DNA of 64,000 nt, taken from positions 124,001-188,000 of the forward strand of contig NZ_BSFN01000005.1 of assembly GCF_027922365.1 (NCBI RefSeq). The letters are read 5' to 3'. Below are positions 19,259 to 29,515 of this stretch, one piece after another (the stretch's first letter is position 1; each line of letters begins with the position of its first letter). Origin of the DNA: Pseudomonas turukhanskensis (lineage in GTDB: Bacteria > Pseudomonadota > Gammaproteobacteria > Pseudomonadales > Pseudomonadaceae). The position numbers and the translations under genes are program-made. The notes under the pieces were generated by a model. The model saw only the letters and a list, made by a program, of their open reading frames with translations. It was not told the origin of the DNA and did no database searches.

Positions 19259-20976
19259 AGTGAACGCCACTCCAGCGGCAGCCATTGCCAGTTGGAATCC
19301 GGCGCAGCGTCGGCTGGCAGGGTCAGCGCGTAGTTGTTGTGCCCGGCCAAGGCTTTGAGCTTGGGCAGCAACAGGGTTTGCGCGGCGTTGCGGAACACCG
19401 GCTCCATGTCGCTGGGCAGCGCATCCAGGGTTTCTTGTTCAAACAGCGTGGAGAGCGTGGACGGCGCCAGGTAGGCCGGCACGACCGCGTCTTTGGGCAG
19501 CACGTCGGCCAGCGGCGGGAAGCGTTTGTCCAGGGCGTCGAGGCCTTTGGCAACCAGGGCATCGTCCAGGGAGAAGAGCAAAGTCGAGCCTTTGCGCACC
19601 AGGCTCACGCGAAAGAAACCGGTGGTGAGCATGGCATCGGGCACGTCCGCTTCGCTGATGGGGTATTGGCCGAAGTTGGAGCTGACTTCGCGTTGCCAGA
19701 CATGGCCGTCGTCGCGCGTTTCGTCCTTCACGGGAAAGATGCCGCCCTCAACGTTGGATTCCCAGGCGCCGACTACCGAGCCAAACAGTTTGCCAAGGTT
19801 GGCATCCAGGTCGCTGCCGGCCTTGTCGTCCAACTGGCCGACCAGCAATGGGCTGTGCAGGCGCGAGTTGGGGTACCAGCACAGGCCGGCGGCGCCGGTC
19901 AGGTGTTCGCTCAGCTGCTTGGCCACGGCCGGCTCAGCACCTACTTTGGCGAGCATTTTTTCGTGCACCGCCGGCGCCACTGGCAGGGCGACGCAGGCGC
20001 TGGCGCCCATGGGCATGGCGCGCCAGATGGGGCTGAAGTCGAGGTTGGTTTTGTCGCCGCTATCGTTCAGGGCCAGGTAGCTGTGCCAGCCGGCACCGTC
20101 CATTTCAAAGCGCAGGCCGGCGAAGCTGGGGATAAAGCGCTGGTAGCCCATGGCAACGTAGTCGCTGCCCAGCGAAATCCGCTGCTTGACGTCGCCGCGC
20201 TCTTTGAGGCCAAAGCCTTCGGCAAAGGCGGCGTCGCCATTGAGCATGGCTTCCACGGCCTCGGTGGCGCCCTCGCCCAGTTGCGCGCCGTCACTGTCGC
20301 TATCGAGCAGCATGCCGGGGCTGGAGAGCATGACCAGCTTGTCGCCGTAGCTGGCGAACAGCAGCGCCCGCTCGCCGTTGTAGCGCAGGCGGTACAGCGG
20401 CACGGCGTCGCCGTCCACGTTGAGTTCGGCCACCTGGCGCAGTTGGGTATCATCGGTGGCGATATGGGCCAGCGGCTCCAGCAGACGGGCCAGGCCGCCG
20501 CGCTCCATCAGCACCATAAAGTTCTTCAGCTTGCCATCGGCACCGCGCCACAGGGCGACCTGTGCGGGCTGGTCGAGCAGTTGCTCGATCAGGCTGTCCT
20601 GCAGCTTGAGGTCGTGCTCGTAGATGATGCGCCGCAGGCTGCCGGTGATGCCCAGGCGATCCGGATTGGACTCGTAATAGAACACCAGGTCTTCAGTGAG
20701 GGTGTCACGCAGCAGCGGCACGGCCAACAGGTCTTTGGGCAAGCGGGCCAGGGATTCGCTTTCGATCAGCACTTGCGGGCGCTGCAGGTCCAACTGCAGC
20801 TCACTGCTTTCGGCCAGGGTGCGCGGCGGCGCCATATGCTGCTGCCACCAGGCGAGCACGCCGGCGCCGGCCACCAGCGGCACGGCAATGGCGACGGCGA
20901 TCAATGCGCGACGCTTGCGCCCGGCCTTGCCTTCCAAGGGAAGGGCTTCCCCGCTTTGGGTGGTGTTCTCGCTCAT
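19255..20976 (-). CDS. magB: MagB, DUF2138 (YfaA-like) membrane-anchored protein
   Basis: A 573-residue protein with a short basic cytoplasmic N-terminus (GRKRRALI) and one membrane segment at about residues 25-47. The remainder is periplasmic and rich in alternating strands and helices, with DUF2138 phrases such as [13 protein letters not shown] and [19 protein letters not shown]. In P. aeruginosa, MagB is in the MagD inner-membrane complex, and a single-pass anchor fits a scaffold role. ATG 20976 is chosen; an upstream in-frame TTG overlaps the magA stop. No enzymatic motif is visible. Confidence 0.88.
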   Translation of the reverse strand: MSENTTQSGEALPLEGKAGRKRRALIAVAIAVPLVAGAGVLAWWQQHMAPPRTLAESSELQLDLQRPQVLIESESLARLPKDLLAVPLLRDTLTEDLVFYYESNPDRLGITGSLRRIIYEHDLKLQDSLIEQLLDQPAQVALWRGADGKLKNFMVLMERGGLARLLEPLAHIATDDTQLRQVAELNVDGDAVPLYRLRYNGERALLFASYGDKLVMLSSPGMLLDSDSDGAQLGEGATEAVEAMLNGDAAFAEGFGLKERGDVKQRISLGSDYVAMGYQRFIPSFAGLRFEMDGAGWHSYLALNDSGDKTNLDFSPIWRAMPMGASACVALPVAPAVHEKMLAKVGAEPAVAKQLSEHLTGAAGLCWYPNSRLHSPLLVGQLDDKAGSDLDANLGKLFGSVVGAWESNVEGGIFPVKDETRDDGHVWQREVSSNFGQYPISEADVPDAMLTTGFFRVSLVRKGSTLLFSLDDALVAKGLDALDKRFPPLADVLPKDAVVPAYLAPSTLSTLFEQETLDALPSDMEPVFRNAAQTLLLPKLKALAGHNNYALTLPADAAPDSNWQWLPLEWRSL

Positions 20977-21014
20977 GTATGCAAACCCCAATTCGTCCGT
21001 GCTACCGCGTTGAA

Positions 21015-21803
21015 TCAATAGTTGAAAGACTTGATCAGTTGTAAGTCACCGATACCGCGCAAGGGCACGATAAAGGTCTCGCGTTTTTCGTTCGGCGTGT
21101 TTTCGTTGAACACCAGGCTGATTTGCGCGGTGATCACCTCGTTCTGGTTGCTGCCTTCGGTGAAGTTGTAACCCTGGCTGTTGAGGTTGCCCCAATAGTT
21201 GACGAACACCAGGTAGCGACCGTGCAGCGGCGCGGTCATGGTGAACATCTCGGGGCCGGGGCCGTCGACGCTGTCAGTATCCAGGCCGCCGCCGTTGCTC
21301 ATCACAGGGTCAGCCCAGAAGGCGTGCTGGCCATCGGGGGTGACCACATGCAGGTCGAGCTCGGCTTTGGGGTCGTCCCAGCCGAGCACGATGCGCACCC
21401 GCGCCGGGGTCTTGTTGAAATTGGCTTCATAGAACTGCACGCGCTTGAGCGACTGGCCGTCGCCGCTGACCACTTCCACGCTGTTGGAGCCGGCGCCGAA
21501 GTTGTAGGGGCGCACGAAACGGCCTTGCTCGTCGGTGTACAGCGGCAGCGGGTTGCCGTTGACGACGAGGCGATGGGGCTGGCGGGTGCCTTGCAGGTTT
21601 TTCAGGGAGCCTTCGATCAGGCTGCGGCCGCGCTGGGCGCCGCGGTCGATGGGCGGAGTCGGGTAGGTGACGCGGGCGTCGTCGGCGCGATCAAGCAGGC
21701 CGGAATAACGCCAGCCGGCGACCGGTCCTTGCAGATCAACAGCGGGCTCGGCCATGGCGTTGGCGCACAGCGCGGCCAGGCAAAACAACAACACGGAGCG
21801 CAT
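21015..21803 (-). CDS. magA: MagA, DUF2135 (YfaP-like) periplasmic protein
   Basis: A 262-residue secreted protein, first gene of the mag operon. The signal peptide is about 1-18 (ending AMA). The DUF2135 beta-sandwich carries GWDDPKAELDLHVVTPDGQH and ends with YLVFVNYWGN and a C-terminal strand EKRETFIVPL. It is a paralogue of MagF. ATG 21803 has an AAAGGA site. The acidic DLDLH stretch could bind a metal, but that is a guess. P. aeruginosa mag expression is reported to depend on RetS/RsmA; I do not see a clear GGA-loop hairpin over this ribosome site. Confidence 0.88.
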   Translation of the reverse strand: MRSVLLFCLAALCANAMAEPAVDLQGPVAGWRYSGLLDRADDARVTYPTPPIDRGAQRGRSLIEGSLKNLQGTRQPHRLVVNGNPLPLYTDEQGRFVRPYNFGAGSNSVEVVSGDGQSLKRVQFYEANFNKTPARVRIVLGWDDPKAELDLHVVTPDGQHAFWADPVMSNGGGLDTDSVDGPGPEMFTMTAPLHGRYLVFVNYWGNLNSQGYNFTEGSNQNEVITAQISLVFNENTPNEKRETFIVPLRGIGDLQLIKSFNY

Positions 21804-21924
21804 GCATAATCCTTTAGACGCGCGAGAGCCGGCAAAGGTATCCCTAGCTCAGAAGCCTGACAATGACCGTTCGACACAATTTGCAAGAGTTACCAAGTGG
21901 CTCACAACGCCCAGGCCACAGCGC

Positions 21925-22866
21925 TTACATCCAGCCGCCCCATTGCAGGAACACGATGCCGATATTGGTGGTGATGGCCGCCACCAGCGTGGTGATGACA
22001 ATGATGGCCGCCGCCAGCTCGTGGTTGCCGTTGGCCGCCTTGGCCATGACAAAACTGGCGGCCGCCGTTGGGCTGGCGAAGTACAGGAACAGCACGCCCA
22101 GATCGGCGCCACGAAAACCAAACGCGAAGGCCCCGGCTGTAGAGATGATCGGAAGCCAGACCATCTTCATCAGGCTCGCACTCACCGCCAGCGCCCCACT
22201 CTTGCGCAACGAGGCGAGCGACAAGGTGCCGCCGATGCAGATCAGCGCTAGCGGCATGGTCAGTTGTGCCAGGTATTCGCCGGACGTGTTCAGCCAGGCC
22301 GGCAGCGGAATCTGCCAGTAAGCGAAGGGAATAGCCGACAGCACACCGATGATGAGCGGGTTACAGATGATGCTTTTGCTGATGCTCCACACATCCGACT
22401 TGGCGCTCGGGCTGTAGATGGCCAACACGATGGCCGACAGGCTGTTGTAAGAAAGGATCACCACGCCGGCAAGAATGCCGCCCAGCGACAGACCGTAGTC
22501 ACCGTACAAGCTGGTGGCCAACGCCAGCCCGATGATGCCGTTGTTGCCGCGAAAGGCGCCCTGGGTGTACACGCCACGGTCAGCCAGAGGCACGCGCCAG
22601 ATAGCCCACGCCCAAACCAGCCCAAAGCCCACCACCGTCGCCAGCACAAAGTAGCCAAGCACGGCGGGCTGCATAGCGGTGCGCAGGTCGGCGTGAATAA
22701 TCGCCAGAAACAGCATGACCGGCATACTGACGTTGAACACCAGGCCCGAAGCGGTGTTGATAAACGCACCGTCGATCAATGCCAGGCGTTTGAGGAAAAC
22801 GCCCAGAAACAGCATGGCAAACACCGGCATGGTAATGCCGAAGGTGGCGGCGATGATCGCGAACAT
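21925..22866 (-). CDS. AEC-family (auxin efflux carrier-like) permease
   Basis: A 313-residue inner-membrane transporter with about ten hydrophobic segments in two repeats, typical for bacterial AEC permeases (often for malonate or other dicarboxylates). Characteristic phrases are NVSMPVMLF in the first half, RGNNGIIGLALA in the middle and MPLALICIGGTLSL in the second half. Substrate unknown. It is transcribed toward the mag operon but begins upstream of it; 121 bases separate it from magA. The ribosome site before ATG 22866 is weak. Confidence 0.9.
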   Translation of the reverse strand: MFAIIAATFGITMPVFAMLFLGVFLKRLALIDGAFINTASGLVFNVSMPVMLFLAIIHADLRTAMQPAVLGYFVLATVVGFGLVWAWAIWRVPLADRGVYTQGAFRGNNGIIGLALATSLYGDYGLSLGGILAGVVILSYNSLSAIVLAIYSPSAKSDVWSISKSIICNPLIIGVLSAIPFAYWQIPLPAWLNTSGEYLAQLTMPLALICIGGTLSLASLRKSGALAVSASLMKMVWLPIISTAGAFAFGFRGADLGVLFLYFASPTAAASFVMAKAANGNHELAAAIIVITTLVAAITTNIGIVFLQWGGWM

Positions 22867-22998
22867 GGGAAGCAGAACCAGGCGGGTGTCGTTAGGGGGC
22901 TAATGATAAGCCAGGGAAGAAACGAGCGCGACCTGGGTTTTCGCGTGCAGAAGCGAGGCGAACGCCGCCACGCGGGCGGCTCTTCGGGTGGGGAGATA

Positions 22999-23220
22999 TT
23001 AGCGCGTGCCGCCCTGAGCGAGCCCAAACATCAACAGCAGTAAGTCCTGGTCGGGCCGAACGGCAATCTTGGCTTTGAGATTGGGTGGCATCGAACACTG
23101 GTTCCTGGCTGACACCGAATGCAGCACCGAAGGGCCCGGCTCATGCCAGGCCGCCGCCGCCAATGAGGCCACGCCCAACGCGCCGATGAGGAATACACCT
23201 CGTGCAATATCTAGCTTCAT
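22999..23220 (-). CDS. Small secreted protein downstream of the InaA-family gene
   Basis: A 73-residue product. ATG 23220 is one base after the InaA-family stop codon and has AAAGGG about 10 bases upstream. The N-terminus is a convincing signal peptide (basic start, hydrophobic LIGALGVASLAAAA, cleavage near AAA/WHE). The mature part of about 50 residues has one cysteine and ends with RPDQDLLLLMFGLAQG. I do not recognise a named family. The tight coupling, ribosome site and signal peptide argue that it is real. Confidence 0.6.
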   Translation of the reverse strand: MKLDIARGVFLIGALGVASLAAAAWHEPGPSVLHSVSARNQCSMPPNLKAKIAVRPDQDLLLLMFGLAQGGTR

Positions 23221-23221
23221 G

Positions 23222-23923
23222 TCACAACCCTTTGATAGCGCTGCCAAACGCTGTGGAATGACCATAGATAACTTGTTGCCAGTCTGCTTCGCTCCACGAC
23301 GAATGGCGGCGCAATTGACGCAGATCGTGACGAGCGGCTTGTTTGCGGGTGAGCCGACGGCGGGACTTTTCCAGATCCAGCATGCCCACGTCGAACGTGG
23401 CCGCAGCCCCCTCGCCTTCCACACGGATAAAGACGTGCTTGGAGTACAGGCAGTTGTGCTGCCAGCGCGCGTTGTTCATACGCGCAATCATCGCGCCGAC
23501 CGCCTGCATCACTTTCTGGTGAAACGCCTCACCATGACGCTCGCGACCGCCAGCAGCGTGCCACTGATCGATTTCGATAAAGCCTTTGAGCTCGGCGGTA
23601 ACCAACAGGGCGCGCCAGGTGTGGTCGGCGTCGCGTTCGGCACCGCAGTACACCACTTGCGGCACATTGATACCCAGGCGACTGAAATGCTTCAGGGCAT
23701 TGAGCTCACGCAAAACCGTGGGACGCCCAAAGGGGTGCAGGACGCTGTGGTAGATATGCCCGACCTGGCGCTTGGCATACAGCAAGCTGCCTTCGTTGTT
23801 ACGGATACGCTGTACACCACTGGTACCGCCGCGCCTGCTATTGGGTTCTTCCACCCATTCGCCCTGTTGTTGCCACCATTGTTCAAACAGGCCGGGAGCC
23901 GGCGAGTGCAGCGCTGCAGTCAT
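23222..23923 (-). CDS. inaA: InaA-family lipopolysaccharide kinase-like protein
   Basis: A 233-residue cytoplasmic kinase-fold protein of the InaA/WaaP-like group, thought to phosphorylate LPS core sugars. A protein-kinase-like core is visible: LLYAKRQVGH (possible nucleotide-binding lysine), QHNCLYSKHVFI for the catalytic loop, and DVGMLDLEKSRRRL where kinases have the metal-binding DFG-type acid. It sits immediately downstream of colS. In P. putida, inaA belongs to the col locus, which supports envelope maintenance. ATG 23923 has AGGA upstream. Confidence 0.85.
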   Translation of the reverse strand: MTAALHSPAPGLFEQWWQQQGEWVEEPNSRRGGTSGVQRIRNNEGSLLYAKRQVGHIYHSVLHPFGRPTVLRELNALKHFSRLGINVPQVVYCGAERDADHTWRALLVTAELKGFIEIDQWHAAGGRERHGEAFHQKVMQAVGAMIARMNNARWQHNCLYSKHVFIRVEGEGAAATFDVGMLDLEKSRRRLTRKQAARHDLRQLRRHSSWSEADWQQVIYGHSTAFGSAIKGL

Positions 23924-24137
23924 GCGTGTATGTCCTGTGCAGAAGATATAAAGCTACCAACCGATGACGGTGGCGATATCCCTTTAAAGGCCCGGGAAGG
24001 CTCAGACGCAGTCGAGAGAGTTTTTGTAAGAGCTCGACCGACGAGGAATGTAGCAGCCTTTGTCTGCACAATGGAGGCCAAGTTCCGAAAATTCCTACCA
24101 AACGTCGGCCAATTCACCGATATCCTTCGCAACCCAT

Positions 24138-25418
24138 CTAGTTCGCGCCCTCTGACAACACGACCTTGAAGCGGCAGCCGCTTGGCTCTGCGGCACTTAG
24201 GCTCACTTCCCAGCCCTGGCTCGCACAAATACGTTGCACCAGGGACAGACCGAGCCCCAAACCATCGCCCCGCTGGCTGTCGCCGCGCACAAACGGCTGG
24301 AACATGGCTTCGCGCTCGTTCTCAGGAATGCCCACACCGGTGTCCTCCACCATAAAACCGTCGGCTACCAGCGTCAGGGTGATATGCCCGCTGTCGGTGT
24401 AGTGCTGCGCGTTGCGCAACAGGTTGCCCATGACCGAATGCAAGAACGTGCCGTTAAAGCGCCCTGGCATGACGGCTTCGACCCGGTACAGCAGTTGCAG
24501 CCCCTTGCTCTGGATAGGCCCGCGCCACTGCTCGACCAATTCGTGGGCCGCACTCTCGAGGGTAACGGTGGGCACGTGAGAGGCGTCGGTGTTTTGCGCA
24601 CGGGCCAGCAGGAAGAAGGTTTGCACCAGTGCCCGCATGTCTTCGCATGCCCGGGAAATTCGCTGTACCTGCGCGCGGGCACGGTCATCGAGATTGGGGT
24701 TTTCCAGCAGCAGCTCGCAGGAACTGGCCAACACCATCAGGGGCGTGCGCAGTTCGTGGCTGACGTCACTGGTAAACAGGCGCTCGCGGGTCAGCGCGTG
24801 GCGCAGCAGGCCGAGGGTGGTGTCGAACGCGGCGGCCAGTTGGCCCACCTCGTCGGCGGCATAATCCGGGGCCAGCGGTGGCGCCATGGCCAGCAACTGA
24901 TCGCGATGGCGCACCTGGCGTGACAGGCGCACCACCGGTTCGATCACTTTGCGCGCCAGAAACTGACCGAGGAAAACGGCCAATGCTACACACAGCACAA
25001 AGCCTATCCATACCGTGGTGTACAGCGTGCGCTCACGCTCTTCAAACTCGCTCTGGTCTTGCAGCAGCACGTATTCCTGGCCGGCAACGATGCGCACAAA
25101 CGCGTGGTACGAGAGGTCGCCGCGAAAAATCTCGTGAAAGCCCGGTTCCATGCCCTTGAGGTAATCGGGCAACTCAAAATCGCCATGACCGCCGGAGAAA
25201 TAAAACAACTGATCGGGTTCAGGACGAGTACGCCACTCGTCCATGTTGTCCATGTGCAGCAGACGATCCAGATCGCCACTGAGCACGCCGGAAATGAGCT
25301 TTTCTTCCAGCATATGCACGGCCAGATAAATGCCGGAGGCAAATGCCGCCGCCACCAGGGTTGTCATCAACACAAAACCGATAACGATGCGGCGTGACAG
25401 GCTTTGCTTAAACTCCAT
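24138..25418 (-). CDS. colS: ColS sensor histidine kinase
   Basis: A 426-residue inner-membrane kinase. Membrane segments lie at about 10-34 and 133-153, flanking a periplasmic sensor of about 100 residues. The HAMP-like linker is followed by the phosphoacceptor helix with His221 (SDVSHELRTP), an N-box (NLLRNAQHY), and G-boxes (VEDTGVGIP, GDGLGLGLSL). The sensor has E126-x-x-E129 just before segment 2, the ExxE type linked to iron and zinc sensing in P. putida ColS; His35, Glu38, His95, Glu96 and His105 are other candidate ligands. The gene overlaps colR by 11 bases. Identity rests on gene order and these residues. Confidence 0.9.
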   Translation of the reverse strand: MEFKQSLSRRIVIGFVLMTTLVAAAFASGIYLAVHMLEEKLISGVLSGDLDRLLHMDNMDEWRTRPEPDQLFYFSGGHGDFELPDYLKGMEPGFHEIFRGDLSYHAFVRIVAGQEYVLLQDQSEFEERERTLYTTVWIGFVLCVALAVFLGQFLARKVIEPVVRLSRQVRHRDQLLAMAPPLAPDYAADEVGQLAAAFDTTLGLLRHALTRERLFTSDVSHELRTPLMVLASSCELLLENPNLDDRARAQVQRISRACEDMRALVQTFFLLARAQNTDASHVPTVTLESAAHELVEQWRGPIQSKGLQLLYRVEAVMPGRFNGTFLHSVMGNLLRNAQHYTDSGHITLTLVADGFMVEDTGVGIPENEREAMFQPFVRGDSQRGDGLGLGLSLVQRICASQGWEVSLSAAEPSGCRFKVVLSEGAN

Positions 25419-26091
25419 CGGTCACTTCCGCCAGGCGATACCCCACGCCGTGCACGGTTTGCAGCAGCGGGGTAGCAAAAGGTTTGTCGATCACCTGGCG
25501 TAATTGGTGGACGTGGCTGCGCAGGCTGTCGCTGTCGGGGCAGTCGTCGCCCCACAGTGCCTCTTCCAGCACTTCGCGGCGCAGTACATGGGGGCTTTTC
25601 TGCATCAACGCGGCCAGCAATTTGAGACCGATGGGATTGAGCTTCAGCGCCTTGGTGCCGCGGCTGACTTGCAGGGTGTCGAGGTCGTAAGAGAGGTCGG
25701 CCACCTGCAGAATGCGCCGACCGCCGCCCTGGCTGCGGCGCAGCACCGCCTCGATACGGGCGGCCAGTTCCGACAGGGCGAACGGCTTGAGCAGGTAATC
25801 GTCGGCGCCGGAGCGAAAGCCCTGCAAGCGGTCATCAAGCTGGTCGCGGGCGGTCAGCATAATCACCGGGGTATCCCGCCGGGCGTCTTCACGCAGGCGC
25901 TTGCACAGGGTGTAGCCGTCCATGCCCGGCATCATGATGTCGAGCACGATCAGGTCGTAATGCTCGGTGGCCGCCAGGTGCAAGCCGGACAAACCATCCT
26001 GGGCGCAGTCCACGCTGTAACCCTTCATACCCAGGTAATCGGCCAGGTTGGCGAGGATGTCGCGGTTGTCTTCAACGATCAGAATTCGCAT
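25408..26091 (-). CDS. colR: ColR response regulator (OmpR/PhoB family)
   Basis: A 227-residue DNA-binding regulator. The receiver domain (1-120) has acidic pocket E7-D8, phospho-aspartate D51 (VLDIMMPG) and a conserved lysine in LLKPF. A winged-helix domain (about 125-222) contains RSHVHQLRQVID and VHGVGYRL. ATG 26091 has AAGGAA upstream; a longer frame would add residues before the receiver start MRILIVEDN and is rejected. ColR adjusts outer-membrane and lipid A functions in response to metals and phenol in P. putida. A sequence matching its box precedes the divergent PAP2 gene. Confidence 0.92.
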   Translation of the reverse strand: MRILIVEDNRDILANLADYLGMKGYSVDCAQDGLSGLHLAATEHYDLIVLDIMMPGMDGYTLCKRLREDARRDTPVIMLTARDQLDDRLQGFRSGADDYLLKPFALSELAARIEAVLRRSQGGGRRILQVADLSYDLDTLQVSRGTKALKLNPIGLKLLAALMQKSPHVLRREVLEEALWGDDCPDSDSLRSHVHQLRQVIDKPFATPLLQTVHGVGYRLAEVTDGV

Positions 26092-26180
26092 GGATATTCC
26101 TTGGGCAGGTACGGCGGCCAGCGTGTGACGGTACGTCTCGCTGCGCGACATTACCCGAACATTGGTTGATTGAAGCGTCT

Positions 26181-26196
26181 TTCACCTTTTTTTCAC
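26181..26196 (+). promoter_or_regulatory. Putative ColR-binding box
   Basis: TTCACCTTTTTTTCAC matches all 16 positions of the P. putida ColR consensus as I remember it (YYNASNNYTTTTTSAC). It lies in the colR/PAP2 divergent gap, 38 bases before the PAP2 start and oriented toward it. The consensus is recalled, not looked up. Confidence 0.6.
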
Positions 26197-26233
26197 ACTT
26201 ACTTAACGCCCTGCTGACAGGGGTCGGACGAGC

Positions 26234-26995
26234 ATGCACGCTCCTGCACAAGCGTCTGGTCCCTGTATGTCGTCGAATCCGCATTCAAGTTATTCACAGC
26301 CCCTGAACCTGCCGCTGACCCTGGGCCTTCCATTGGCGATTGCGGCATTGCTGTTGCTGATCGAGCCCACGCGGCTGGACTTCGCGCTGGCCAATCTGAT
26401 GTACACGCCCGGGGTTGGGTTTGTGGGTAAACACAGCGCATTTCTGGAAGACGTCCTGCACGACCGCGCCAAGCAAGCTGTGATTGTGTTCGGCGTGCTG
26501 TCCATCGCAGGCTTTATAGCGAGCTTCTTTATCCAACGCCTCAAGCCGATAAAACGGCAGCTGGGCTACCTGGTACTGGCCATGGGCGTGTCCACCAGCT
26601 TCGTCACGCCCATGAAAGCCGTGACTGCCGTGCAATGCCCATGGAGCCTAAGTCAATTTGGTGGCCAGGAAACCTACAGCCCGCTGCTCAGCCACCGCCC
26701 TGCCACCGACAAACCCGGACGTTGCTGGCCCGGCGGACATGCGGCGGCGGGCTTTACCCTGTTTGCCCTGTACTTCGTCTGGCGTGACCGCAAACCACGC
26801 TGGGCCCGCGCCGGCTTCGTCTTTGCCCTGACGCTGGGCACCCTGTTCTCCGTCAGCCGCATGCTGCAGGGCGCGCACTTCTTCTCACACAACCTGTGGA
26901 CGGCGGTGTTTTGTTGGTTGATTTGTTTGGGGTCGTATTGGGCTGTGTTGTATCGGCCAGAGCCGGCCGCACAGCGTGAGTCCGTTGCCGTTTGA
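26234..26995 (+). CDS. PAP2-family membrane phosphatase
   Basis: A 253-residue membrane protein with about six hydrophobic segments, likely acting on lipid A or undecaprenyl phosphate at the periplasmic face. PAP2 motifs are present but drifted: K-x6-CP (MKAVTAVQCPW, usually RP), PGGH (usually PSGH), and SRMLQGAH followed by His where Asp is usual. It diverges from colR and has a ColR-box-like site upstream, so membership in the ColR regulon is likely. ATG 26234 is taken; ATG 26267 is an alternative and neither has a strong ribosome site. Confidence 0.87.
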   Translation: MHAPAQASGPCMSSNPHSSYSQPLNLPLTLGLPLAIAALLLLIEPTRLDFALANLMYTPGVGFVGKHSAFLEDVLHDRAKQAVIVFGVLSIAGFIASFFIQRLKPIKRQLGYLVLAMGVSTSFVTPMKAVTAVQCPWSLSQFGGQETYSPLLSHRPATDKPGRCWPGGHAAAGFTLFALYFVWRDRKPRWARAGFVFALTLGTLFSVSRMLQGAHFFSHNLWTAVFCWLICLGSYWAVLYRPEPAAQRESVAV

Positions 26996-27098
26996 TAGGA
27001 ACGCAGACCGCCTGGTGCGCGAAGCACACCCTACGAGATCAAGAGCGAACCGAGCCCTTGCAATTGATCTTTGCGATACCAGCCGCGCTACAAACCGA

Positions 27099-27212
27099 GA
27101 TCGAGCGAGCTAGGTGAGGCAAGGCGCCCCTCAGCTTTTAAGCGCAGCGTACTGCAGTACGTGAGCATTAAAAGCGAGGACGCAACGCAGCATCGCCGAC
27201 GCGCAGCCGATC
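27099..27212. repeat. Variable-stem hairpin element, copy A
   Basis: Conserved left flank GAGCGAGCTA...GGCAAGGCG, inner arms 27129-27141 and 27168-27179 (complementary with one bulge), a 26-base loop containing the small palindrome GTACTGCAGTAC and ending TGAGCAT, and right flank CGCAACGC...GCCGACGCGCAGCC. Outer GATCG/CGATC pair. It lies between the converging PAP2 and groEL genes, just before the groEL terminator. Confidence 0.7.
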
Positions 27213-27221
27213 GCTCAGCCA

Positions 27222-27258
27222 TAAAAAAAGCCCCGCACTAAGCGGGGCTCTTTTATGG
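27222..27258 (-). terminator. groEL terminator (bidirectional form)
   Basis: AGCCCCGC-ACTAA-GCGGGGCT with an A-run on the left and TTTT on the right. On the minus strand it lies 13 bases after the groEL stop; it could also stop PAP2 transcripts. Confidence 0.88.
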
Positions 27259-27270
27259 CGCTAACGACAA

Positions 27271-28929
<1,659 letters not shown>

Positions 28930-28969
28930 TCAAATTCGTTTCGGTAGCGCGGAATTCGTAGAGCGGAAA

Positions 28970-29263
28970 TCAGCCTTCAACAACGGCCAGGATTTCGTTC
29001 TCGCTCATGACCAGCAGGTCTTCGCCATCAACCTTGATGGTGTTGCTGCCCGAGTACGGGCCAAACACCACTTTGTCGCCGACTTTAACGGCCAGTGGGC
29101 GCACTTCACCGTTGTCCAGCACGCGGCCGGCACCTACAGCGAGGATTTCGCCACGGTTCGGCTTTTCAGCAGCCGAGCCTGGCAGAACGATGCCACCAGC
29201 GGTTTTGGTTTCTTCTTCACTGCGACGGATGACGACGCGGTCATGCAGAGGACGAAGCTTCAT
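28970..29263 (-). CDS. groES: Co-chaperonin GroES
   Basis: The 97-residue lid of the GroEL chamber. It starts [11 protein letters not shown], has the mobile-loop region [15 protein letters not shown] and the closing [18 protein letters not shown] 29263 has GGGAGAG upstream. First gene of groESL, preceded by a structured leader and a sigma-32-like promoter. Confidence 0.99.
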   Translation of the reverse strand: MKLRPLHDRVVIRRSEEETKTAGGIVLPGSAAEKPNRGEILAVGAGRVLDNGEVRPLAVKVGDKVVFGPYSGSNTIKVDGEDLLVMSENEILAVVEG

Positions 29264-29405
29264 TGTCGATCTCTCCCAAGTAAGTTGTTTAAAGCCGCCG
29301 GCTTATCTGCCGGCTGGTTGATTGCTATCCGGCGTGGCCGGTCGCGCGCCGCAGGGCGGCAACGCGGAAGACTGACTGTGGAAAACCACAGAGACCTTGC
29401 GGTGA
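29264..29405 (-). ncRNA. Structured groES 5' leader (candidate Pseudomon-groES-type element)
   Basis: On the minus strand the leader contains CTGTGG-TTTT-CCACAG and GCCGGC-AGATAA-GCCGGC hairpins before the ribosome site. A conserved groES leader motif has been described in pseudomonads; I cannot confirm the match without a covariance search. Confidence 0.4.
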
Positions 29406-29410
29406 CCACT

Positions 29411-29438
29411 ACATAGGGGCAGGGATTTGGATTACAAG
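29411..29438 (-). promoter_or_regulatory. Sigma-32-like heat-shock promoter of groESL
   Basis: Minus strand CTTGTA (29438-29433), 13 bases, CCCCTATGT (29419-29411), close to the RpoH consensus CTTGAA-N13/14-CCCCATNT. It is located about 150 bases before groES. Confidence 0.6.
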
Positions 29439-29515
29439 GGCGGGCGGTGAAAATTTTTTACCGCACCAGGGACGCTGATAAAGGCTCCAGCAGAGCCCTC
29501 ATCAGCCCTGCGGGC

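Noticed and set aside
19285..21021. 578-codon plus-strand frame opposite magB
   Set aside because: Antisense shadow; the minus-strand DUF2138 protein explains the sequence.
24020..24035. T-rich sequence before inaA as a second ColR box
   Set aside because: GAGTTTTTGTAAG lacks the terminal SAC and the preceding pyrimidine; does not fit the consensus.
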